Shown: positions 47,171 through 56,742 of the stretch, in pieces
Position numbering within the stretch: position 1 is the first letter of the stretch
How the letters are laid out: every line of letters starts with the position of its first letter
Source: Sphingosinicella sp.
Lineage (GTDB): Bacteria; Pseudomonadota; Alphaproteobacteria; Sphingomonadales; Sphingomonadaceae
Direction: 5' to 3'
NCBI GenBank assembly: GCA_013816585.1
Contig: JACDEE010000001.1
Coordinates: 201,001 to 265,000 of the forward strand
DNA length: 64,000 nucleotides
The notes under the pieces: model-generated
Seen by the model: the letters and a program-made list of their open reading frames with translations, nothing else
What the model was told of the DNA's origin: nothing
Databases searched by the model: none
Translations under genes and position numbers: made by a program

Positions 47171-48211
47171 TCAGAGCGATTCGGCCCCGACCGCCGCGCC
47201 GACAGTGTCAAACCCGTCGCGCATCAAAAGGACTTTAAGCTCGCCCGCAATCATCCGGGCGAGCCCTGGACCTTGATAAACCAGGGCGGAATAGAGCTGG
47301 ACCAGGCTCGCGCCGGCTTTGATCCGGGCATAGGCATCCACTCCATTTTCAATTCCCCCCACGGCGATCAGCGGCATTCGGCCCCCCGTCGCCCGGCGCA
47401 AATCGCGGATGCGCTGCAGCGCAAGATCCTTGATCGGGGCTCCGGAAAGTCCGCCGGCTTCGCCTCTATGGTGCGATCGAAGATCGGGCCTCGATAGGCT
47501 GGTGTTGGCGACGATCAGCGCGTCGATTTTTCCGTCGATCGCCGCGCCGGCAATATCGTCAATCTCGCCCGGCTCCAGATCCGGCGCGACTTTCAGGAAC
47601 AAGGGCGGCCCGCTTGCATCGCGGGCTTCGCCTACCGCCGCGAGCAGATCCAGGAGCGCCGCCTTTTCCTGGAGGCCGCGCAGCCCCGGCGTGTTGGGCG
47701 ACGAAATGTTGACGGTCAGATAATCGGCGAGCGGTGCCATCGTCCTGACGCCCAGCGCATAATCGGCAATCCGGTCGGCACTATCCTTGTTGGCGCCGAT
47801 ATTGATTCCAACAATGCCGTGGCTTCGCTTTCGCTTCAGCAACCTGGACCTGGCGGATTCGAGGCCGTCATTGTTGAACCCCATACGGTTGATCACCGCC
47901 CGGTCCTCGGTCAGGCGAAACAGGCGCGGCCTTGGATTGCCCTGCTGCGGCAAAGGCGTCAGCGTGCCGACTTCGGTGAAGCCGAAGCCGAGCTCCAATA
48001 TCTGCCGGAATACCTGGGCATTCTTGTCGAAGCCGGCTGCGAGCCCGATCGGATTGGGAAAATCGAGGCCCGCGACCCGCATCGCCAGCCGCTTATCTCT
48101 CATCGGCCCGGAAATGGCGGGCAGCAATTTCAGCGCGGCCAGGGTCAATCCATGCGCGCGTTCGGCGTCGAGCGCGAAGATCAGGGGGCGGAGAAGCGGA
48201 TAAAGCGGCAC
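47171..48211 (-). CDS. pyrD: Dihydroorotate dehydrogenase (quinone), class 2
   Basis: 346 residues with a GTG start. Oxidises dihydroorotate to orotate and passes electrons to the quinone pool. The N-terminal membrane-associating helices (PLLRPLIFALDAERAHG), FMN-binding NPIGLAAGFDKNA, catalytic Ser in NISSPNTPGLRGLQ and IAVGGIENGVDAY identify class 2. It starts 2 nt after the exonuclease stop, so the two are probably co-transcribed. Convergent with ggt, 1 nt apart. Confidence 0.96.
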   Translation of the reverse strand: MPLYPLLRPLIFALDAERAHGLTLAALKLLPAISGPMRDKRLAMRVAGLDFPNPIGLAAGFDKNAQVFRQILELGFGFTEVGTLTPLPQQGNPRPRLFRLTEDRAVINRMGFNNDGLESARSRLLKRKRSHGIVGINIGANKDSADRIADYALGVRTMAPLADYLTVNISSPNTPGLRGLQEKAALLDLLAAVGEARDASGPPLFLKVAPDLEPGEIDDIAGAAIDGKIDALIVANTSLSRPDLRSHHRGEAGGLSGAPIKDLALQRIRDLRRATGGRMPLIAVGGIENGVDAYARIKAGASLVQLYSALVYQGPGLARMIAGELKVLLMRDGFDTVGAAVGAESL

Positions 48212-48213
48212 GG

Positions 48214-48675
48214 TTACGCTTCCCAGCCGAGCACGAAATCGCGCAGCGCCCGCGCATCATGCAGGGCGTTATGCGGGACCTTGCTATTGCGTGCGGTGCT
48301 GAACCCCGGGTTGCGCAGCAGTTCGAACTGAAGGCTTCCGACTGGCGCCATGTCGCCAGGCTCGGTCACCAGAAGATGGCAGAAATATCCGATATCGTCG
48401 GGCCAGTCGGCAACGATCATCGGATTGCTATCCCCCTGCAGATAATAAGCGATCTCGGCCGCGGCCGAAATGCGCGTGGTGCGCCCGCCCGGAAACCCGG
48501 CGGGGATCGTATCCAAATAGGGGACGACATGCCGTTCGACCCAGGGATGCAAGGTTTCCGGCAGCGGCAGGACCAGATAGAGTTCCTCGTCGCCCTGTTC
48601 CGGGACCAGGGCCAAGCTGATCAATTCGCCGCCAAAGCCGTTGAATTCGGTATCCAGGAAATAGCGCATGTCCAT
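48214..48675 (-). CDS. 3'-5' exoribonuclease-like DEDD nuclease
   Basis: 153 residues. The three exonuclease motifs are visible: YFLDTEFNGFG (Asp8, Glu10), MIVADWPDDIGYFCHL and HNALHDARALRDF (DEDDh-type). The family removes nucleotides from 3' ends of RNA or DNA. An ATG two codons in (48669) is an alternative start. It is divergent from the DUF885 gene and coupled to pyrD. Confidence 0.88.
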   Translation of the reverse strand: MDMRYFLDTEFNGFGGELISLALVPEQGDEELYLVLPLPETLHPWVERHVVPYLDTIPAGFPGGRTTRISAAAEIAYYLQGDSNPMIVADWPDDIGYFCHLLVTEPGDMAPVGSLQFELLRNPGFSTARNSKVPHNALHDARALRDFVLGWEA

Positions 48676-48846
48676 GCCATAGCGGGAGAATTGCCGGGGC
48701 GCGACGGCTGGTTTGCGGCAGCCCGAATGCTGTTTGGCGACCGCTGCGCCATCCTGCCTTCCGGGTCCGCGGAGCGGTTCCGATCCTCTCTTTCAATGTC
48801 CGCATTTCCCTCTAGGATCGGCAGAACATTCCCAATGGAGAGCCTG

Positions 48847-50670
48847 ATGAAATTTGCCCTTCGCGCTGCCGCATCCCTGCTGGCGATCACCGTCCTTCCC
48901 ATGGTCGCCGCACCGGCAGCGGCCCAGGCCTCCACGCAGGCCGACCAGAATCAGGCGTTGCTCCAATTCTTCGCCGATTATGACAAGGCCCAATTGTCGC
49001 GCTCGCCCCTTGCCAAATCCTTCCGTGGGATGCGCGACGCCGATTACGGCAAATGGGACGAGGTCGGCGAGGCGGCGGAGCGCCGCGAATATGAAGCGGA
49101 CCTGGCGGCGCTGAAGTCAATGCGCGCGCGGTTCGACCCGGCCAGGCTCAATGCCGACAACCGGCTTTCCTATCGCCTGTTCGAAAAGATGATCGAGCGC
49201 CGCACCAAAGCCTATGAGTTCCGCGATTACGGCTATGTGTTCGACCAGATGAACGGCCCGCAAAGCCAGTTCCCCGCATTCCTGATCAACATCCATCGGG
49301 TCGAGAATAAGAGCGACGCCGAAGCCTATGTAAGCCGCCTCAAAGGCCTTGGCCCTGCGATCGACCAGCTCATCGCCGATTCGAGGGACAGCGCCGAAAA
49401 GGGGCTGATGCCGCCCAAATGGGTCTATCCTTACGTGACTGCCGACGCGAAGAATGTCGTTTCGGGCTTTCCCTTCACCAAGATCGCGACCGAAGCGCCC
49501 CTTTATGCGGATCTGAAGTCCAAGGTCGCAAAGCTCGACATAGCGCAGGCCGAAAAGGACGCTCTGCTCGCCGCGGGGGCCGACGCTTTGATCATGTCGG
49601 TGAAGCCCGCTTATGCCCGCCTTATCACCGAAATGGAGCGCCAGGAAAAGATCGCCTCTACCGACGACGGCATCTGGCGGATGAAGCGGGGCGCCGAATA
49701 TTATACTGAGCGACTGGGCAATTACACCACGACCGACATGACGCCCGACCAGATCCACCAACTGGGTCTGGCCCAAGTGGCGCGGATCCATGGAGAGGTC
49801 CGCGAAATCATGCAGCGGACCAATTTCCAGGGTGACCTGACGGCCTTCTTCAAATTCATGCGCGAGGATCCCCGCTTCTACGCGCCCAACACTGACGAGG
49901 GCCGCGCGCTCTATCTGGCCGAAACCGAAAAGGCGAAACAGGCCGTCACCGCCAAATTGCCTGCATGGTTCGGTACCCTGCCGCAATCGCCGATGGAGGT
50001 GAAAAGAGTCGAGGAGTTTCGCGAAAAGTCTGCCGGCAAGGCATTCTATCAGCGGCCCGCCCCGGACGGTTCGCGCCCCGGCGTCTATTACGCCAACCTC
50101 TACGACATGAAGGACATGCCCCTGACCGAGGTAGAAGCCTTATTCTACCATGAGGGGATTCCGGGCCACCATCTCCAGCTCGCCATTCAGACCGAGCTGA
50201 AGGACGTTCCCGCCTTCCGCCAGTTCGGAGGAGTCACCGCTTATTCCGAAGGCTGGGGCCTTTATTCGGAGAAGCTCGCCAAGGATATGGGCCTCTATAC
50301 CGACCCCTATCGCGACTTCGGGCGGCTGCAGCTGGAACTGCACCGGGCGATCCGCCTGGTGGTCGATTCGGGGCTGCACCACAAACGCTGGACCCGCGAA
50401 CAGGCGATCAAATATGTCGAGGATAATAGCGCGGATGCTCCGGGCGGCATCGTCAAGGCGATCGAGCGTTACATCGTCTATCCGGGCCAGGCGACCGCTT
50501 ATATGGTCGGACGCCTGAAGATCACCGACCTTCGCGACAAGGCGCAAAAGGCGCTGGGCGACAAGTTCGACATACGCGGATTTCACGACGTTATCCTGCG
50601 CAGCGGCCCGGTGCCACTGGACGTGATGGAAGAGCGCGTCGACGCCTGGATTGCGTCCAAACAGGCATGA
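48847..50670 (+). CDS. DUF885 family secreted metalloprotein
   Basis: 607 residues. MKFALRAAASLLAITVLPMV with APAAAQA is a signal peptide. The zinc-type motif YHEGIPGHHLQ with a downstream YSEGWGLYSEKL is characteristic of DUF885, a family related to M3/M32-like peptidases. The periplasmic substrate is unknown. ATG 48847 has GGAG 6 nt upstream; the longer open frame that reaches back to 48259 runs antisense to the exonuclease gene. Confidence 0.9.
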   Translation: MKFALRAAASLLAITVLPMVAAPAAAQASTQADQNQALLQFFADYDKAQLSRSPLAKSFRGMRDADYGKWDEVGEAAERREYEADLAALKSMRARFDPARLNADNRLSYRLFEKMIERRTKAYEFRDYGYVFDQMNGPQSQFPAFLINIHRVENKSDAEAYVSRLKGLGPAIDQLIADSRDSAEKGLMPPKWVYPYVTADAKNVVSGFPFTKIATEAPLYADLKSKVAKLDIAQAEKDALLAAGADALIMSVKPAYARLITEMERQEKIASTDDGIWRMKRGAEYYTERLGNYTTTDMTPDQIHQLGLAQVARIHGEVREIMQRTNFQGDLTAFFKFMREDPRFYAPNTDEGRALYLAETEKAKQAVTAKLPAWFGTLPQSPMEVKRVEEFREKSAGKAFYQRPAPDGSRPGVYYANLYDMKDMPLTEVEALFYHEGIPGHHLQLAIQTELKDVPAFRQFGGVTAYSEGWGLYSEKLAKDMGLYTDPYRDFGRLQLELHRAIRLVVDSGLHHKRWTREQAIKYVEDNSADAPGGIVKAIERYIVYPGQATAYMVGRLKITDLRDKAQKALGDKFDIRGFHDVILRSGPVPLDVMEERVDAWIASKQA

Positions 50671-50734
50671 CCTTCTGAAACCCGGCCGGGGCAGCAAGAT
50701 ATTCTTGATTTCCCCGGCTTTCGGGACCACATGG

Positions 50735-50759
50735 CAATCGGAACAGATTGATCCGATTG
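50735..50759. promoter_or_regulatory. Operator candidate before the rrf2-suf operon
   Basis: Inverted repeat CAATCGGA/TCCGATTG with a 9-nt spacer (25 nt in all) that ends 6 nt before the rrf2 ATG. Rrf2 regulators bind dyads of about this size, so autorepression is a reasonable guess. Confidence 0.55.
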
Positions 50760-50765
50760 GACCCC

Positions 50766-51221
50766 ATGCGCCTGACATCCCTTGCCGACTATGCCGTCGT
50801 AATGATGGCCGCTGCCGCCCGCCATGGCGGCGCGGTGCGTTTGTCAGCGTCCCTGCTGGCCGCAGAGACCGGCGTGCCTTTGCCGACGGCGCAGAAACTT
50901 ATGGGCCGGCTTGCCACGGCAGGACTGCTGACTTCCGCCCGGGGTACGGGCGGCGGCTTCCTGCTTGCGCGAGGTTCCGACCGGATCAGCCTTGCGGACA
51001 TTATCGAGGCGGTCGAAGGGCCGATCGCCATGACCAATTGCATCGAAGGTTCGCCGCAGGATTGCGCGCTGGAGGGAAGCTGCCGCGTGAAGCCCCATTT
51101 GAAGGCCGTTAACGGCGCGGTTCGCGGCGCGCTCCAGAATGTAAGCCTGGAAAGCCTTGCCGCCTCGTTCGTCGCGGAAACCGCCGACATGCCCATTGAG
51201 AATGCGGGGGCTTCGGCATGA
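50766..51221 (+). CDS. Rrf2-family SUF operon regulator
   Basis: 151 residues. The winged helix ([52 protein letters not shown]) is of the Rrf2/IscR type. Cysteines 92, 100 and 106 ([16 protein letters not shown]) match the spacing class that binds an Fe-S cluster in IscR. It is most like the SUF-linked regulators of this family. The stop overlaps the sufB ATG (ATGA). Together with the dyad upstream it suggests cluster-dependent self-control. Confidence 0.92.
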   Translation: MRLTSLADYAVVMMAAAARHGGAVRLSASLLAAETGVPLPTAQKLMGRLATAGLLTSARGTGGGFLLARGSDRISLADIIEAVEGPIAMTNCIEGSPQDCALEGSCRVKPHLKAVNGAVRGALQNVSLESLAASFVAETADMPIENAGASA

Positions 51222-52690
51222 CCGACATCCGTAACCGCGAGGCCCAGGAAGCCGCCGACCGCGCCTCCACCTACGAATGGGGCTTCTCCTCCGACATCGA
51301 GCAGGATTTCGCGCCCAAGGGGCTCAATGAAGACACGGTCCGCTTCATTTCGGCCAAGAAAAACGAGCCCGAATGGATGCTGGAATGGCGGCTGAAGGCC
51401 TACCGCGCCTGGCTGACCATGGAGGAAGTGAGCTGGGCGAAGCTCGACATCCCCGCAATCGATTTCCAGGACGCTTATTATTATGCCGAGCCGAGGGCCA
51501 AGCCGAAGCTTGGTTCACTGGACGAAGTCGATCCGGAGATCCTGCGCGTCTATGAAAAGCTCGGCATTCCGATCGAAGAGCAGAAGGTCCTCGCGGGAGT
51601 CGAAGGCGCGCGCCGGGTCGCGGTCGACGCCGTGTTCGACAGCGTTTCGGTCGCCACCACTTTCCGCAAGGAGCTGGAGGCGGCGGGAGTCATCTTCCGT
51701 TCGATCAGCGAGGCTATCCGCGAATATCCTGATCTGGTCCGCCAATATCTCGGCTCCGTCGTCCCGCAGCGCGACAATTATTTCGCCTGCTTGAACAGCG
51801 CGGTCTTTTCCGACGGCACCTTCGTCTACATCCCCGAGGGCGTCCGCTGCCCGATGGAGCTTTCCACCTATTTCCGGATCAATGCCGAAAATACGGGGCA
51901 ATTCGAGCGCACGTTGATCGTCGCCGACAAGGGAAGCTACGTCTCTTATCTCGAAGGCTGCACCGCACCGATGCGCGACGAGAACCAGCTGCACGCCGCG
52001 GTGGTCGAACTGGTCGCCCTGGACGATGCCGAGATCAAATATTCGACCGTGCAGAATTGGTATCCGGGCGACGCCGAGGGCAAAGGCGGGATCTATAATT
52101 TCGTTACCAAGCGCGCGATCTGTGCCGGGGCGCGGTCCAAGGTTTCCTGGACGCAGGTCGAAACCGGATCGGCGATCACCTGGAAATATCCGTCCTGCAT
52201 CCTGAAGGGCGAAGGAAGCGTCGGCGAATTCTATTCGGTCGCGGTGACCAACAATCGCCAGCAGGCCGATACCGGCACCAAGATGATCCATATCGGCAAG
52301 AACAGCCGGTCGACCATCGTGTCCAAGGGCATTTCCGCCGGCAAATCGAACAACACCTATCGCGGGTTGGTGCGCGTCAATGCGGGCGCGGAGAACGTCC
52401 GCAACTTCACCCAGTGCGACAGCTTGCTGCTGGGCGACCAATGCGGCGCGCACACGGTTCCTTATATCGAGGTCAAGAATCCGAGCGCACAGATCGAGCA
52501 TGAAGCGACGACGTCCAAGATCAGCGACGACCAGATGTTCTACGCCCAGCAACGCGGCCTCAATGCCGAGGACGCGGTCGCCCTGATCGTCAACGGCTTC
52601 GCCAAGGAAGTGCTTCAGCAATTGCCGATGGAATTTGCCGTCGAAGCGCAGAAATTGCTGGGGATCAGCCTGGAGGGGTCTGTTGGCTGA
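51218..52690 (+). CDS. sufB: Fe-S cluster assembly scaffold subunit SufB
   Basis: 490 residues. SufB builds the nascent cluster in the SufBC2D complex. The region [18 protein letters not shown] places Cys400 where E. coli SufB has its key Cys405. [18 protein letters not shown]-type and [19 protein letters not shown] segments are typical. The first four bases overlap rrf2. First structural gene of sufBCDS-sufT-sufA. Confidence 0.97.
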   Translation: MTDIRNREAQEAADRASTYEWGFSSDIEQDFAPKGLNEDTVRFISAKKNEPEWMLEWRLKAYRAWLTMEEVSWAKLDIPAIDFQDAYYYAEPRAKPKLGSLDEVDPEILRVYEKLGIPIEEQKVLAGVEGARRVAVDAVFDSVSVATTFRKELEAAGVIFRSISEAIREYPDLVRQYLGSVVPQRDNYFACLNSAVFSDGTFVYIPEGVRCPMELSTYFRINAENTGQFERTLIVADKGSYVSYLEGCTAPMRDENQLHAAVVELVALDDAEIKYSTVQNWYPGDAEGKGGIYNFVTKRAICAGARSKVSWTQVETGSAITWKYPSCILKGEGSVGEFYSVAVTNNRQQADTGTKMIHIGKNSRSTIVSKGISAGKSNNTYRGLVRVNAGAENVRNFTQCDSLLLGDQCGAHTVPYIEVKNPSAQIEHEATTSKISDDQMFYAQQRGLNAEDAVALIVNGFAKEVLQQLPMEFAVEAQKLLGISLEGSVG

Positions 52691-52723
52691 CAGATATGCA
52701 GGCAAGACAGCCAGAACTTATCG

Positions 52724-53482
52724 ATGACGGAATCAAGAATGCTCAAAATTGAAAACCTCCACGCCGAAATTGACGGCAAGCAGATCCTGAACGGGCTGAC
52801 GCTCAGTGTGGGCGCGGGTGAGGTGCACGCGATCATGGGGCCCAATGGCGCGGGCAAATCGACGCTTGGCTACGTGCTGGGGGGGCGGCCCGGTTATGAA
52901 GTAACCCAAGGGTCGGTCAGCTTCGAGGGCCAGGATCTACTGGACATGGCCGCCAATGAACGCGCCGCCGCCGGTCTGTTCCTCGGCTTCCAATATCCGG
53001 TCGAGATACCCGGCGTTTCTAACGTCCAGTTCCTCCGCACGGCCTTGAATTCGCAGCGCCGCGCGCGCGGCGAGGCGGAGATTTCCGCCGGCGATTTCCT
53101 GCGGCTGTCTAAGGCTGAGGGAGAGGCGCTCGGCATGTCGATGGATATGCTGAAGCGTAACGTGAATGTCGGATTTTCGGGCGGCGAGAAAAAGCGCAAC
53201 GAAATGGTGCAGATGGGGGTCATCGATCCGAAGCTCGCCGTGCTCGACGAGACCGACAGCGGCCTCGACATCGACGCGCTTCGCGTTGTCGGCGACGGCA
53301 TCAACCGGATCATGCGCCAACCCCACAAGGCGGTATTGCTGATCACTCATTATCAACGCCTGCTCGACATCGTCGCGCCCGATTTCGTCCATGTTCTTGC
53401 CGACGGCCGGATCGTCCGTTCGGGCGGGCCCGAACTCGCGCTCCAGCTGGAGCGCGAAGGTTATGGAGCGATCGCCGCCTGA
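52724..53482 (+). CDS. sufC: Fe-S cluster assembly ATPase SufC
   Basis: 252 residues. ABC-type ATPase that powers the SufBD scaffold. Walker A GPNGAGKST (39-47), signature FSGGEKKRNEM and Walker B LAVLDETDSGLDIDAL are present. A second ATG (52739, MLKIENLHAEIDG) is a likely alternative start that fits the family better. It shares its last base with the sufD ATG. Confidence 0.97.
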   Translation: MTESRMLKIENLHAEIDGKQILNGLTLSVGAGEVHAIMGPNGAGKSTLGYVLGGRPGYEVTQGSVSFEGQDLLDMAANERAAAGLFLGFQYPVEIPGVSNVQFLRTALNSQRRARGEAEISAGDFLRLSKAEGEALGMSMDMLKRNVNVGFSGGEKKRNEMVQMGVIDPKLAVLDETDSGLDIDALRVVGDGINRIMRQPHKAVLLITHYQRLLDIVAPDFVHVLADGRIVRSGGPELALQLEREGYGAIAA

Positions 53483-54600
53483 TGCTGCTCGATCTTCCCT
53501 CGACTCGCACGGAGGCCTGGCGCTGGAGCGATCTTTCGGCGCTGCCGGAAATTGCGCAGCGGGCCAAATCGGGCGTGGTTCCGACAGCCCTGCCCTGGAT
53601 CGATTGCGGCAGCGAAAGCCCGCGCCTTGTTTTTGTCGATGGCCGCTATGACGAAGCGCGCAGCAAAGCCGGGCCGATCCAGATCGGCCGTGTCCTCGCC
53701 AGCGCTCCGGACCACGCGCTGGCGCGTCTCGCCGGGCAGCAAGGCTGGAGCCTGAAGCTTGGGGAAGGCCATGCCGCACCCGGCCTGATCCAGATCGTCC
53801 ACTTGACCAGCGGAGCCGCCGATCATCTGGCCGCCGAAATCGTGCTGGAGGCGGACGCGCAGGCGTCGATCGCCGAAACCTATATGGGTGAAGGCTGGAC
53901 CAACCGGCTGACCGTGATCGCCCTGGCGAAGGGCGCGCGGTTGATGCTCAACCGGCGCATGCTAGGCGCGGGCGGGTTTGTCAGCCTCACCGATCGCGCC
54001 GACGTCGGCGAGGGCGCGAGCCTTACCGTCGCGACGCTCGCGGCGGGCGGCAATGACAGCCGGGTCGATAGCCAAATCAATCTTTCGGGTCAGACCGCCT
54101 TTGCCGAAATCGGCGGCGCCCTGCTGGCGCGGGGCCGGCAAAGGCATGACGCCAATCTGGTGCTTCGCCATGATGCCATCGGCGGCGCAAGCCGGCAAAT
54201 GTGGCGATCGGTGGCGGACGACAGAGCCACTGCCTCGGTCGCGGCCCGGGTCGAGGTTGCGCGCGGGGCGCAGAAGACGGACGGGGTGCAATCGCTCAAA
54301 GGCCTGCTGCTGGCGCGAAGCGCGACGGTCAATCTGAAGCCCGAGCTCGAAATCTTCGCCGACGACGTCAAATGCGCGCATGGCGCCACGGTCGGCGAAC
54401 TCGATCGGAACACTCTGTTCTATTTGGCCAGCCGCGGCATCGGCGAAAGCGAAGCCAAGGCCTTGCTTACTCAAGCCTTCGTTGCTGACGCGATCGACCG
54501 GATCGGCGAGGAGGCCGTGCGTGAAGCCTACGCGACCGATGTAATCAACTGGTTTTCGCAATCCTCGCTCGTCCCGAGCGAAGTCGAGGGACGCTCATAA
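53482..54600 (+). CDS. sufD: Fe-S cluster assembly subunit SufD
   Basis: 372 residues, partner of SufB. The N-terminus TRTEAWRWSDL and the C-terminal core CAHGATVGELDRNTLFYLAS are typical; His300 matches the E. coli residue (His360) at the SufB-SufD interface. The last residues (SSLVPSEVEGRS) are encoded by one arm of a palindromic repeat and are not part of the normal family end near AYATDVINWF. Confidence 0.96.
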   Translation: MLLDLPSTRTEAWRWSDLSALPEIAQRAKSGVVPTALPWIDCGSESPRLVFVDGRYDEARSKAGPIQIGRVLASAPDHALARLAGQQGWSLKLGEGHAAPGLIQIVHLTSGAADHLAAEIVLEADAQASIAETYMGEGWTNRLTVIALAKGARLMLNRRMLGAGGFVSLTDRADVGEGASLTVATLAAGGNDSRVDSQINLSGQTAFAEIGGALLARGRQRHDANLVLRHDAIGGASRQMWRSVADDRATASVAARVEVARGAQKTDGVQSLKGLLLARSATVNLKPELEIFADDVKCAHGATVGELDRNTLFYLASRGIGESEAKALLTQAFVADAIDRIGEEAVREAYATDVINWFSQSSLVPSEVEGRS

Positions 54601-54639
54601 TATGAACGTTGCAACGCCCCTCGACTACGCTCGGGACGA
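54569..54639. repeat. Palindromic repeat pair across the sufD/sufS junction
   Basis: Arms at 54569-54590 and 54618-54639 are 22-nt reverse complements with one mismatch, cores GTCCCGAGCGAAGTCGAGGG and its complement. The 27-nt loop contains the sufD stop (TAA 54598-54600) and the sufS ATG (54602). The coding reading VPSEVEG is familiar from dispersed repeats in sphingomonad genomes. Confidence 0.88.
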
Positions 54640-55849
54640 ACGGACCGGAAAGAATGCCCGTCCGCTCGATCTGGTGTCGGACTTCCCGGCCATTCCCGCC
54701 GGCTGGGCCTATCTGGATACGGCCGCGACCGCGCAGAAGCCGAAGGCGGTGATCGACGCGATCGCTCGCGCTTATGGCGAGACCTATGCGACCGTGCATC
54801 GCGGCGTCTATCAGCGCTCGGCCGAGATGACGCTGGCGTTCGAAGCCTCCCGTGGCCGCGTGGCGCGCTTCATTGGCGCCAAGGCCGAAGAAGCGATCTT
54901 CGTCCGGGGCGCGACCGAGGGGATCAATCTGGTCGCGCAAAGCTGGGGCGGCACCAATCTGAAGCCCGGCGACCGCATCATGCTGTCGATGCTGGAGCAT
55001 CATTCGAACATCGTGCCCTGGCAGATGATCGCCGAGCGCACCGGCGCCGAAATCGACGTCGCGCCACTCACCAGCGACGGGCGGATCGATCTGGACGCGA
55101 TGGAATCGATGTTGACCGAGCGCCACAAGATGGTCGCCCTGGCGCATGTTTCCAACGTACTGGGATCGGTGCTCGACGTAAGGCGCGCGGCGAAGCTCGC
55201 CCACGCTGTCGGCGCGAAATTGCTGCTCGACGGCTGCCAGGCAGTGCCCAGAATGCCCGTCGACGTGCGCGCGCTGGATTGCGATTTCTACGTCTTTTCG
55301 GGCCACAAATTATATGGGCCCACCGGCATCGGCATACTCTGGGGCAGGGCCTCCTTGCTCGAGGCGATGCCCCCTTGGCAGGGCGGCGGCGCCATGATCG
55401 ACAAGGTCAGCTTCGCCGGCACTAGCTACGCTCCGCCGCCGGCCCGATTCGAAGCGGGGACGCCGCATGTCGTGGGCGTGATCGGGCTCCATGCCGCGGT
55501 CGATTATGTCGATGGGCTCGGTCTTGGGGCGATTGCGGCGCATGAAGACGCCCTGGTTTGCGAAGCGCGAAATGCCTTGTCGGCGATGAACTGCGTTCGC
55601 CTGCTCGGGCCCGAAGACAGCGCCGGAATCGTCAGCTTCGCGGTCGAGGGGGTGCATCCTCACGATGTCGGCACCATATTGGACGAGAGCCAGGTGGCGA
55701 TCCGCGCGGGACATCATTGCGCGCAGCCGCTGATGGAGCATCTGGGCCTCGATGCCACCGCGCGGGCAAGCTTCGGGGTCTATAACGGGAAACAGGATGT
55801 CGAGGCCTTGGTCCGCGGCATCGAGCGGGTAACGAGAATCTTCGCATGA
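54602..55849 (+). CDS. sufS: Cysteine desulfurase SufS
   Basis: 415 residues, PLP enzyme that mobilises sulfur from cysteine for the SUF scaffold. YLDTAATAQKP opens the fold. The PLP lysine is Lys236 (FSGHKLYGPTGIG) and the catalytic cysteine is Cys373 (RAGHHCAQP). Residues about 5-13 (TPLDYARDE) come from the repeat arm, so the N-terminus is longer and unlike typical SufS. No sufE lies in the operon. Confidence 0.96.
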   Translation: MNVATPLDYARDERTGKNARPLDLVSDFPAIPAGWAYLDTAATAQKPKAVIDAIARAYGETYATVHRGVYQRSAEMTLAFEASRGRVARFIGAKAEEAIFVRGATEGINLVAQSWGGTNLKPGDRIMLSMLEHHSNIVPWQMIAERTGAEIDVAPLTSDGRIDLDAMESMLTERHKMVALAHVSNVLGSVLDVRRAAKLAHAVGAKLLLDGCQAVPRMPVDVRALDCDFYVFSGHKLYGPTGIGILWGRASLLEAMPPWQGGGAMIDKVSFAGTSYAPPPARFEAGTPHVVGVIGLHAAVDYVDGLGLGAIAAHEDALVCEARNALSAMNCVRLLGPEDSAGIVSFAVEGVHPHDVGTILDESQVAIRAGHHCAQPLMEHLGLDATARASFGVYNGKQDVEALVRGIERVTRIFA

Positions 55850-56301
55850 ACCAGGAACGCAAGATCGAGATCGAGGAAGTCGAGGCGGCGGTGAAGCCGC
55901 CCAAGGCGCGCGTGGAAAGCGACTTCGAGCGAAAGCGCGATTATCTCGCCGGCTTCCTCGCCAAAAAGCCGGAAGAGCCCGCGCCGTCCGAAGCCGGCGG
56001 CGACCTTTACGAGGCGGTGATCACCGCTTTGAAGGAGATTTACGACCCCGAAATACCGGTCAATATCTATGACCTTGGCCTCATCTATGGCGTGGAGATT
56101 TCACCTGAAAATCACGCCAAGGTGACCATGACGTTGACCACGCCCCATTGTCCGGTGGCCGAATCCATGCCCGGCGAGATCGAGCTTCGCGTCGGATCCG
56201 TCCCTGGCGTGGGCCATGCCGAGGTTGAACTGGTCTGGGATCCGCCCTGGGACCCGCAGAAAATGAGCGACGAAGCCAAGCTCGAATTGGGAATGCTCTG
56301 A
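55846..56301 (+). CDS. sufT: SufT/MIP18-family Fe-S assembly protein (DUF59)
   Basis: 151 residues. After a charged N-terminal extension (about 1-47) comes the DUF59 domain: ALKEIYDPEIPVNIYDLGLI, TTPHCPVAESMPGEIE and VELVWDPPWDP. The single Cys in PHCPVAE is conserved in family members involved in Fe-S maturation. It overlaps sufS by 4 nt and the next gene by 1 nt (TGATG). Confidence 0.92.
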   Translation: MNQERKIEIEEVEAAVKPPKARVESDFERKRDYLAGFLAKKPEEPAPSEAGGDLYEAVITALKEIYDPEIPVNIYDLGLIYGVEISPENHAKVTMTLTTPHCPVAESMPGEIELRVGSVPGVGHAEVELVWDPPWDPQKMSDEAKLELGML

Positions 56302-56660
56302 TGAGCTCTGAGACCGGGACCCGCGCCCGCCCGGCCGCGCTCAATCTGACGCCCGCCGCCGAAGCGCGGATCGCGGAATTGATGGCGCGCGCGCCCGAAG
56401 GCGCCATTGGCGTCAAACTTTCCACGCCCCGGCGCGGCTGTTCCGGCCTCGCTTATTCGGTCGACTATATCACCGACGAGAAAGCGTTCGACGAGAAGAT
56501 CGAAACCGCCGGTGGCACTTTCTATGTCGACGGCGCTTCGATCCTCTATCTGATCGGAAGCCGGATGGATTGGGTCGAGGACGATTTCGCGGCCGGATTC
56601 ACCTTTGAAAATCCCAACGCCAAGGGCAGTTGCGGATGTGGCGAGAGCTTTACGGTCTGA
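56301..56660 (+). CDS. sufA: A-type Fe-S carrier SufA/ErpA
   Basis: 119 residues. Conserved cysteines are Cys47 (GCSGLAY), Cys111 and Cys113 (GSCGCGESF). A-type carriers deliver clusters from the scaffold to target proteins. It is the last gene of the SUF operon here. Which of SufA, IscA or ErpA it corresponds to cannot be settled by sequence reading alone. Confidence 0.93.
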   Translation: MSSETGTRARPAALNLTPAAEARIAELMARAPEGAIGVKLSTPRRGCSGLAYSVDYITDEKAFDEKIETAGGTFYVDGASILYLIGSRMDWVEDDFAAGFTFENPNAKGSCGCGESFTV

Positions 56661-56742
56661 GTTGAGTCGAGACCGGCAACCAAGCCGGGCTCTGCGGGTT
56701 CAGCATACGAACGAGGGCATGGGCGGCGGGCTTTGGAGAGCC

